From contig JAFWLX010000121.1 in NCBI GenBank assembly GCA_017510875.1, positions 1 to 5,534 on the forward strand: DNA of 5,534 nt, in the 5' to 3' direction. The notes below the pieces were generated by a model that was given only the letters and a program-made list of their open reading frames with translations, made no database searches and was not told the origin of the DNA. Position 1 is the first letter of the stretch. The number at the start of each line of letters is the position of its first letter. The position numbers and the translations under genes are program-made. Below, one piece after another: positions 1-5,015 of this stretch. The DNA is from Atopobiaceae bacterium. Its GTDB lineage: Bacteria; Actinomycetota; Coriobacteriia; Coriobacteriales; Atopobiaceae.

Positions 1-1183
1 CAGCCATGGCAACCACAACCGAGGCGGCAACCTTCATGCAGTCAAGGACAAAGGTGGCAGGACCGGCATATGTCAAGGCCTCGACGGTAAGACGGTAATT
101 GAAGTCAGCATATATGGCAAGGTAGAAAGAGGTGATTGCTCCGATGATGCCACCGACAACCATGACGATGCCCATGATGCGCAGGGCCGTGGTGGGAAGG
201 CTGTAGGGAATCGGCTGCGCTTCTACCACCTTTGGCTGCGCATGCTTTCCTGACTGGACCGTAGCTTCAACCGCAGCCTCGTCGTCGATGAAGCAGCGCG
301 ACTTGATGTTCTGGCCCAAGGTGCCCCAGGTGGAGCTGATGGCACCGGTGGGGCAGGCCTTCATGCAGTCGCCGCAGCGAATGCAGTCCATGCTGTTGGG
401 CGTCTCGAAGGTGGGGATATCCATGCCGCAAGCCTTCTGGCACGCCTTGCACTTTACGCACTTGGCAGCGTCTATCTCAAGGCGATAGGTGGACACGGGG
501 TTGAATACGCCGTAAATAGCTCCCAGCGGGCAGAGGTACTTGCAGAAGGGGCGATACCACCATATGGCGCCCAGGCAGAAGACGGCAAGCAGCCCCACCT
601 TCCAGAAGAAGCGGAAGCCAATGATCTTGCGGAACTCCTCGTTGACGATGGTAAGCGGAATGCCACCCAAAAGCGTGCCGCTTGGACAGATCCACTCGCA
701 GAACCACGGCTGTCCCGTGCCGGTAGTGTCAACAATTAGGATGGGAAGCAGGACAACCATCACCGCAAGCACCACAAAGCGCAGCCAGCGCAGGTACTTG
801 TGCCCAGGTAGGTTCTTGAACTTGGGGCCAAGCGGTATCTTGTGCAGCAGGTCTTGCACCAGGCCAAAGGGGCACATCCAGCTACAGACGAGGCGGCCAA
901 ACACCACGCCAAACATGCTGAGCAAGCCAAAGACATATAGCGAGATCTTGAATGTCCCTTTGTTGAACACGGCCTGCAGCGACCCTATGGGACACGATGC
1001 CAAAGCTCCCGGGCACGAGTAGCAATTGAGGCCAGGCACGCAGAGTGCCTTGGTATTGCCCGTAAAAATCTTTCCGCTGGTGTAGCCGCGAGCATAGCCG
1101 TTGGTAAGCGCGAACCAAGCCGCCTGGAATATGGTGCGCGCTGTCGAGTGCTTTTTAATGGCGGCGTCTTGTTTGTTAGCCAA
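1..1183 (-). CDS. Polytopic membrane 4Fe-4S protein (NapH/NosR/CcoG-like), 3' end outside window
   Basis: At least 394 residues, open to the left edge with no stop. Reading from a TTG at 1183 gives MANKQDAAIKKHSTARTIFQ. Cysteine blocks in order: C48-x5-C54-x2-C57-x6-C64-P; three CxxxCP motifs with Cys at 100/104, 162/166 and 214/218; then two ferredoxin-type 4Fe-4S motifs, C242-x2-C245-x2-C248-x3-C252 and C267-x2-C270-x2-C273-x3-C277-P. Hydrophobic segments lie near 82-99, 132-150, 194-210 and 335-357, and another begins near 376. CxxxCP motifs between helices plus a double ferredoxin domain are typical of NapH/NosR/CcoG-type membrane electron carriers. The role is inferred: passing low-potential electrons through the membrane, probably to the TlpA-like protein encoded upstream. 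No ATG fits the start. The TTG overlaps the end of the preceding gene by 8 bases and follows GGAG by 10 bases, suggesting translational coupling. The region beyond residue 300 (a basic/polar linker, then further helices) is unassigned and may carry another domain outside the window. Confidence 0.88.
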   Translation of the reverse strand, partial: MANKQDAAIKKHSTARTIFQAAWFALTNGYARGYTSGKIFTGNTKALCVPGLNCYSCPGALASCPIGSLQAVFNKGTFKISLYVFGLLSMFGVVFGRLVCSWMCPFGLVQDLLHKIPLGPKFKNLPGHKYLRWLRFVVLAVMVVLLPILIVDTTGTGQPWFCEWICPSGTLLGGIPLTIVNEEFRKIIGFRFFWKVGLLAVFCLGAIWWYRPFCKYLCPLGAIYGVFNPVSTYRLEIDAAKCVKCKACQKACGMDIPTFETPNSMDCIRCGDCMKACPTGAISSTWGTLGQNIKSRCFIDDEAAVEATVQSGKHAQPKVVEAQPIPYSLPTTALRIMGIVMVVGGIIGAITSFYLAIYADFNYRLTVEALTYAGPATFVLDCMKVAASVVVAMA

Positions 1184-1319
1184 TTCCGATACACTCCATG
1201 CAGACGTTGATGGCCTTGCCAAGGACCGTGTCGGGCTCGCCCAGAAGGGCGCCCGCCACTATGAGCACAGCCGAGATTATGATGAGCGCGACCGTGATCT
1301 TGTTTCTGTTCTTATCCAT
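1176..1319 (-). CDS. Small membrane protein with C-terminal CXXC (CD1871A-like)
   Basis: A 47-residue protein: charged start MDKNRNK, one hydrophobic helix at about residues 8-27, then a short tail ending CMECIGIG with C40-x2-C43. This matches my memory of the CD1871A family of CXXC small proteins, which have one helix and a conserved NxCxECIGIG-type tail; the molecular role is not known to me. I chose the ATG at 1319 because AAAGGG lies 9 bases upstream. Reading can extend to a TTG at 1361, but that adds 14 unremarkable residues and begins only 2 bases after the upstream stop. It lies 44 bases after the TlpA-like gene and its last codons overlap the start of the membrane ferredoxin gene. The order suggests the CXXC is a redox or metal-binding partner linking the two larger proteins. 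Positive charges before the helix suggest an inside N-terminus, which would put the CXXC on the outer face. The function is inference. Confidence 0.82.
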   Translation of the reverse strand: MDKNRNKITVALIIISAVLIVAGALLGEPDTVLGKAINVCMECIGIG

Positions 1320-1328
1320 ACAAGTAAT

Positions 1329-1334
1329 CCCTTT
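1329..1334 (-). promoter_or_regulatory. Ribosome binding site for the CXXC small protein
   Basis: The coding strand reads AAAGGG, 9 bases before the ATG at 1319. It favours that ATG over the in-frame TTG at 1361 and gives a 47-residue product with the helix close to the N-terminus. Confidence 0.6.
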
Positions 1335-1363
1335 CACCCTGAGGGAAAAACTATCCAGCAAAG

Positions 1364-2011
1364 CTATTTTGTCTTAGAAAGGACGGAGTCTATCTTGGCT
1401 TTCCAGCCGTCGTAGTCGTCCGAACCGGTAACCATCTCGATAACGTTGCCCTCACCGTCGACAAAGAACGTGGTGGGCGTGCCCATTATGTTCGATGACA
1501 AAAAAGCATACAGTTCTTTGCTCGAAACAAGGGTGGGGAACGTCACGCCGGCCTTCTCAACAATCTTGCATCCATCCTCGATGTGCTTCTGGTTAACATT
1601 GCCACCAGAGTCGGTCGAATCGTTCAGGATGCCGACCACCTGAAACTCCCCCTCAGGATACTCGTGGTTGAGCTTCTCGAGTTCTGGGAGCTCTTGGATG
1701 CAGGGCGGGCAGGTGGTAGCCCAGACATTGAAGGCGGTGACACGGGCCTTTTTGAGGTCTTCGGGCGTGAATTTGCCACCCGTGATGGTGGCATACTCGC
1801 TGTCCTTGAAGACGTTGGCTTCGCCCACCCTGGCAAGGGTGTCCATACGATCGCCCCATGCCTTTGTGAAGCCAATCATAAACGCAAAGACCGTGATGAT
1901 AGCGGCGATGACAATCATGTGCCAGGTAGACAGATGCAGACGCCGATCACGCTTGGATTTGGCAGCCTTCTCGACAGCACCTTGGCTGACAGCTGCTGAT
2001 GCGGTATCCAT
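1364..2011 (-). CDS. Membrane-anchored TlpA/ResA-like thiol-disulfide oxidoreductase
   Basis: 215 residues. A basic N-terminal stretch (KSKRDRR, 18-24) precedes a single membrane helix at about 31-48. This predicts an inside N-terminus with the catalytic domain outside, as a lipid-facing anchor rather than a cleaved signal. The thioredoxin-like domain covers about 60-213, with WATTCPPC at 97-104 (redox cysteines C101 and C104) and the cis-proline loop GTPTTFF at 177-183 (P179). Insert and strand pattern (FQVVGILND at 123-131) fit the TlpA/ResA/CcmG group. These proteins reduce or exchange disulfides on the outer side of the membrane, for example in cytochrome c maturation or surface-protein repair; no cytochrome gene is visible here. 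An additional C148 is present. AAAGGGG lies 4 bases before the ATG. It is first in a unit with the CXXC small protein and the membrane ferredoxin, which I infer supply its electrons. Confidence 0.93.
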   Translation of the reverse strand: MDTASAAVSQGAVEKAAKSKRDRRLHLSTWHMIVIAAIITVFAFMIGFTKAWGDRMDTLARVGEANVFKDSEYATITGGKFTPEDLKKARVTAFNVWATTCPPCIQELPELEKLNHEYPEGEFQVVGILNDSTDSGGNVNQKHIEDGCKIVEKAGVTFPTLVSSKELYAFLSSNIMGTPTTFFVDGEGNVIEMVTGSDDYDGWKAKIDSVLSKTK

Positions 2012-2047
2012 GTGTCCCCTTTCTTGTCTCGTACGACAGTCTTTATA

Positions 2048-2075
2048 AGCATAGCAGTATGTTTTACCTGCTCAA
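2048..2075 (-). promoter_or_regulatory. Candidate sigma-A promoter for the redox operon
   Basis: On the coding strand TTGAGC (2075-2070) is followed by a 16-base spacer and TATGCT (2053-2048). A TG lies one base before the -10, giving an extended -10 (TGCTATGCT). Both hexamers match four of six consensus bases. Transcription would begin near 2041, leaving a leader of about 30 bases before the TlpA-like gene. The stretch 2012-2119 is the only gap upstream of this operon and is more AT-rich than its surroundings, which supports a promoter there. Prediction by eye only. Confidence 0.4.
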
Positions 2076-2119
2076 AGCCAAAACTGAAGCAAAATGCCGC
2101 TATCGCACACTAGACTGCG

Positions 2120-3286
2120 CTAGATGACCGGTCCCAGGCAGTGTATGTCGATGGCGCTAAAGTAGCCAATGGCCTCGTTCTTGGTCATTTCGCCACCAAG
2201 CACCCGCAACATCTTGGCAAAGACCTCGTCAGCCACCTCTTCAATACTTCTCTCGCCCGTGATGACCAAGCCGGCATTGACGTCCATGTCCTCTTCCATG
2301 CGCGCGAAGGTATGGGGGTTGCCGCAGATCTTTATGACCGGCATGCTGGGAAATCCTTGCGGTGCACCAAGGCCTGTGGAAAAGCACATGAACTGTGCTC
2401 CTGTTGCCGCCATTCCAGTAAGAATCTCTGGCTCGCGACCGGGCGTGTCCTTGATCCAGAGCCCCTTTTGGTCCTCAACAAAGTCCGGATAGTCAAGGAC
2501 GCCCTGGATGGGCCGCGTTCCACTCTTGACGATGGCACCAAGGCTCTTCTCCTCGATGCTCGAGAGACCGCCTGCAATGTTGCCCGGCGTAGGCTGGCCT
2601 CGGCGCATGTCGCAGCCAATACTCTTGGCACGCGTCTCCATGGCATCCACGATGCCAAAGATCCGCTGTCCAACCTCGGGTGTCACGGCGCGGCGAGCCA
2701 AAAGGTGCTCGCCGCCAATAAACTCGGTTGTCTCACCAAAGACCACGGTGGCACCCAAGTCAACAAGCCGGTCGGACACCGCACCAATCACGCAGTTGGA
2801 GGCCATGCCGCTGGTGGTATCGGATGCCCCACATTTGATGGCCATAACCACGTGTGCGATGTCGGCCTCCTCGCGCTGCAGGCCCGAGATGGCGATGGCT
2901 AGCCGGCGCGCGATGTCGGTGCCCACGCGGATGGCACGCGTCACACCGCCCAGCTCTTGGATATGGATGATTTCTACGGGCTTGCCCGTTGCGCGCAGCT
3001 CCTCGTACATGCGCACGTGGTCGGTACCTTCACAGCCAAGGCTCACAATAAGCACGGCGCCCACGTTAGGCCCACGCCCCAAGCTGATGAGCGTGTTGGT
3101 CACGCGCTCAAGGTCGGGTGGCAGCTGGCAGCAGCCCTGATGATGGAGGTAGGCCACCGTACCCGCCACCTGGCGGCTAATGGCTTGGGCTACATCGTTT
3201 GCGCAGGTCACGCTTGGAATGATGGCCACGAGATTGCGCGCGCCGTAACGACCATCGGGCCTGCGGTATCCCCAGAAGCTTGGCAT
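2120..3286 (-). CDS. UxaA-family dehydratase/lyase, large (C-terminal-type) subunit
   Basis: 388 residues from the ATG at 3286. It resembles the catalytic part of altronate dehydratase UxaA, D-galactarate dehydratase GarD and the large subunit of sulfolactate sulfo-lyase (SuyB). Landmarks: GYRRPDGRYGARN at 6-18, IIPSVTCAN at 22-30, HHQGCCQ at 48-54, PNVGAVLIVSLGCEG at 73-87, KCGASDTTSG at 151-160, GETTEFIGGEHLL at 184-196, PTPGNIAGGLSSIEEKSLG at 232-250, and a C-terminal VIKICGNPHTFARM then MDVNAG at 334-339. Family members use a metal or iron centre to eliminate water from a sugar acid, giving a 2-keto-3-deoxy acid, or sulfite from sulfolactate. Reading can extend upstream to 3382, but those 32 residues are unlike the family and overlap the SAF gene. 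The chosen ATG has AAGGGG 8 bases upstream and sits 1 base after that gene's stop. The split from its SAF domain resembles SuyAB or split UxaA arrangements. The substrate is undetermined. Confidence 0.9.
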   Translation of the reverse strand: MPSFWGYRRPDGRYGARNLVAIIPSVTCANDVAQAISRQVAGTVAYLHHQGCCQLPPDLERVTNTLISLGRGPNVGAVLIVSLGCEGTDHVRMYEELRATGKPVEIIHIQELGGVTRAIRVGTDIARRLAIAISGLQREEADIAHVVMAIKCGASDTTSGMASNCVIGAVSDRLVDLGATVVFGETTEFIGGEHLLARRAVTPEVGQRIFGIVDAMETRAKSIGCDMRRGQPTPGNIAGGLSSIEEKSLGAIVKSGTRPIQGVLDYPDFVEDQKGLWIKDTPGREPEILTGMAATGAQFMCFSTGLGAPQGFPSMPVIKICGNPHTFARMEEDMDVNAGLVITGERSIEEVADEVFAKMLRVLGGEMTKNEAIGYFSAIDIHCLGPVI

Positions 3287-3287
3287 G

Positions 3288-3599
3288 CTACTCACCCCTT
3301 TCCAGGTCGCCCCGGCCGCGCATGCTGTCAAGGTTGTGCACGTGCACGTATGCGCCCGTAGATATGTCACGGCTGGCCACACCTATCTCCTCACCGTATT
3401 TGGTAATCTGCTCACCCGCCGCAATGTCGCAAAGGGCGAACTTGTGACCATAGGGAATTGCCTCACGCACGGCCATCTGACGCTCCTCCCCCGCCGCATT
3501 AAGTACGACAACCTCCGTACCAGCTGTAATGTCGTCAGCAAAAATGGTCGCCACGTTGTCATTAGGCTTTGCCTGCAGGGCGATAGGTCGGTCTGCCAT
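3288..3599 (-). CDS. SAF-domain small subunit of UxaA/SuyA-type dehydratase
   Basis: A 103-residue protein covering one SAF domain, the same module that forms the N-terminus of full-length altronate dehydratase or stands alone as sulfolactate sulfo-lyase subunit alpha (SuyA). Landmarks: PNDNVATIFADDITAG at 12-27, REAIPYGHKFAL at 45-56, GEQITKYGEEIGVASRDIS at 62-80, and G82-x2-VHVHNLDS at 85-92 followed by RGRGD. These are the usual positions of the IPxGHKxAL, GxxIxKYGxxIGxA and GxxVHxHN signatures. In the family this domain packs against the catalytic subunit and contributes to substrate handling. GAGAGG lies about 7 bases before the ATG. The stop is 1 base before the ATG of the large subunit, and the gene starts 45 bases after the LarA homologue. 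Whether it belongs to an altronate, galactarate, sulfolactate or other dehydratase cannot be decided here. Confidence 0.92.
   Translation of the reverse strand: MADRPIALQAKPNDNVATIFADDITAGTEVVVLNAAGEERQMAVREAIPYGHKFALCDIAAGEQITKYGEEIGVASRDISTGAYVHVHNLDSMRGRGDLERGE
3295..3300 (-). promoter_or_regulatory. Ribosome binding site for the large dehydratase subunit
   Basis: AAGGGG (continuing as GGGGTGAG) lies 8 bases before the ATG at 3286, inside the last codons of the SAF-domain gene. It decides the start of the large subunit and implies that the two subunits are translated in tandem, consistent with equal amounts in one complex. Confidence 0.6.
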
Positions 3600-3617
3600 A
3601 TCTGGTCCTCTCTCTGT

Positions 3618-3636
3618 CTTCCCGTTAATTGGAAAG
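3618..3636 (-). other. Weak hairpin between larA homologue and SAF subunit gene
   Basis: The coding strand reads CTTTCC, a 7-base AATTAAC loop, then GGGAAG, which can pair over 6 bases with one G-U. It lies in the 45-base gap and has no U-run after it, so it is not a terminator. It could affect mRNA processing or stability between the cistrons. A stem this short arises often by chance. Confidence 0.2.
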
Positions 3637-3644
3637 GGGAGCGC

Positions 3645-4925
3645 CTAGCGCTCAGGTGCCACCGCAAGCACACTGACACCGTCGGGGATAACCACTACCC
3701 GCGCGTCATCTCCCTTAAGCTGGCGCGCGATGGCAAGTGCCTCGTCGGGTGTGGCTGCGGGAATCATGTTGCAGCGACGAACGGTCTTGGGATCAAGCTC
3801 GCTCACCAGTACCATTGGATGCTTGCGCAGGATACGCGCATAGATTTGTGGGCACCACTGCTCGGGGATAGTCTCGGTCGAGGGTATCCCCGAGAGATAC
3901 GCATCAATCTCGTCAGGCGTGCCCATCTGGATGAGCCTGGCAAAGTGGCTGCCACCCATACCGTCAAGGCAGCTACAACACATGATGATGACGCCATCCT
4001 CCCCTGCACAAGCCTCCGCCGTGGCTACCGCCTTGGGGCTCTGGTAAAGGTTTTGATCAAGCGGGTAGCCACCGTTGGTGGTAACGACGATGTCGCCCGT
4101 CACCGGCGGGCACTGCGACCACTGGCGCACGAAGGCTACGCCCGCTGCATGCGCCTCCTCAAGCTCGCCCGCCCAGGCTCCGATTACTTCCTTGCGCTCG
4201 TTGAGCGCGACGTTGAGGATATGCGCCACGCCAACGCGCCGGGCCGCAGCCACCATGTCCACGTGGATGGGGTTTCCCACAAGGACGCCTGTAAGTGCAT
4301 GTGGGTCGGCAATAGCCCGATAAGAGTGGTTCTCCTTGACCGTCTCTTCGGCACAGATGCCCGGAAGAATGGACTTGCGCCCGCCCGAGAAGCCTGCAAA
4401 GAAGTGCGGCTCAATGAAGCCCTCACAAATGAGCAGGTCGCAGGTTGTGGCCAAACGGTTGACCTTGAAGTGCGCACCGGAGGGAAGCGTGCCCAGGTCC
4501 ACAAACTGCGAAGGTTCAAACGCGTTGTTGCAGACGATGTGCTCGTTGTCCACGAGGGCATCGCCAAACATATGCCGCTGCTCTTCCTCGGTTGTCATGC
4601 GGTGAAGGCCAGTAGCGATGAGGATGGTGATATCCGCATCCGGATTGCCGCGTCGGATTTCTGCAAGTTGCAGCGGGAGCGTGATGCGGCTTGGCACTGC
4701 CCGAGTGTGGTCACTGGTTACTAGCACGATACGGTCCTTGCCACGGGCAAGCTCGGAGAGGCGCGGCGTGCCAATGGGGTGCTGTAGCGCATGCTGGACA
4801 ATCTCGATCTCATTGGGATCAGGTTCCAGCGAGCCCATCTGCGCCCGCACCACAGCCTCTAGCTGCTCCTCTTCTACGTGTAGATCGAGGGAGCCGTGAC
4901 CATATGGCAACTGTATTGTCTCCAT
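3645..4925 (-). CDS. larA: LarA-family nickel-pincer-nucleotide 2-hydroxyacid racemase/epimerase
   Basis: 426 residues, close to the 424 or so of Lactiplantibacillus plantarum lactate racemase LarA. The known LarA active-site residues fall at identical numbers: D72, T74 and R75 in SDHTR; H108 in TGLHR; H174 in EPHFFAGFSGGRK; K184, which carries the cofactor as a thioamide; H200, the nickel ligand, in ENHSYRA; and Q295 and K298 in YQSPK. All cofactor and general acid/base residues are thus present, so an active enzyme inverting C2 of a 2-hydroxy acid is likely. The wider family includes malate, phenyllactate and 2-hydroxyglutarate racemases and gluconate 2-epimerases, so lactate is not assured; the dehydratase genes downstream point to a sugar acid or sulfo-hydroxyacid. 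R75 is followed by Ala where I recall Pro being common. GGAGG ends 11 bases before the ATG. The cofactor genes larB, larC and larE are not in this window. The symbol denotes the family, not proven lactate specificity. Confidence 0.93.
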   Translation of the reverse strand: METIQLPYGHGSLDLHVEEEQLEAVVRAQMGSLEPDPNEIEIVQHALQHPIGTPRLSELARGKDRIVLVTSDHTRAVPSRITLPLQLAEIRRGNPDADITILIATGLHRMTTEEEQRHMFGDALVDNEHIVCNNAFEPSQFVDLGTLPSGAHFKVNRLATTCDLLICEGFIEPHFFAGFSGGRKSILPGICAEETVKENHSYRAIADPHALTGVLVGNPIHVDMVAAARRVGVAHILNVALNERKEVIGAWAGELEEAHAAGVAFVRQWSQCPPVTGDIVVTTNGGYPLDQNLYQSPKAVATAEACAGEDGVIIMCCSCLDGMGGSHFARLIQMGTPDEIDAYLSGIPSTETIPEQWCPQIYARILRKHPMVLVSELDPKTVRRCNMIPAATPDEALAIARQLKGDDARVVVIPDGVSVLAVAPER

Positions 4926-4936
4926 CTACGCTCATG

Positions 4937-4941
4937 CCTCC
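4937..4941 (-). promoter_or_regulatory. Ribosome binding site for the larA homologue
   Basis: The coding strand reads GGAGG, 11 bases before the ATG at 4925. Another ATG at 4935 is only 1 base after GGAGG and out of frame with the LarA reading frame, so it is not a usable start. The spacing is slightly long but no other start fits. Confidence 0.5.
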
Positions 4942-5015
4942 AATTGCTGCGCTTTTGTTTGTTTCGTTCCACCTGTTGCTGACAGATTCTTGTGCCCATG
5001 GTGACGCAGGCATCA

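Noticed and set aside
267..1194. Several open frames of 64-160 residues on both strands in the left third
   Set aside because: They are out-of-frame shadows of the membrane iron-sulfur protein, which reads through the whole stretch in one frame.
1329..1346. Possible hairpin TCCCT/AGGGA covering the ribosome binding site of the CXXC small protein
   Set aside because: Only 5 base pairs with a 9-base loop. Too weak to call a translational switch without comparative support.
1583..2048. Plus-strand frames of 126-138 residues opposite the TlpA-like gene
   Set aside because: Shadow frames. The minus-strand protein has a CPPC motif, a membrane anchor and a good ribosome binding site.
2080..2119. 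Possible terminator after the large dehydratase subunit (CGCA and TGCG pairing across 8 bases)
   Set aside because: The stem is only 4 base pairs and is not followed directly by a U-run.
2141..2902. A 253-residue plus-strand open frame opposite the large dehydratase subunit
   Set aside because: No recognisable motif, and entirely contained in a well-supported gene on the other strand.
3287..3382. N-terminal extension of the large dehydratase subunit to 3382
   Set aside because: The added 32 residues do not resemble the family, overlap the SAF-domain gene out of frame, and lack the strong ribosome binding site found just before 3286.
3285..4724. A 479-residue open frame on the plus strand opposite the larA homologue and SAF subunit gene
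   Set aside because: It is the mirror of genes with clear homology and intact active sites. Its translation has no recognisable domain, and it is rich in the His/Arg/Leu runs usual for antisense frames in GC-rich DNA.
4926..5015. Promoter or terminator between the DUF2804 gene and the larA homologue
   Set aside because: I found no -35/-10 pair of acceptable quality and no stem followed by a U-run. Only the ribosome binding site is supportable.
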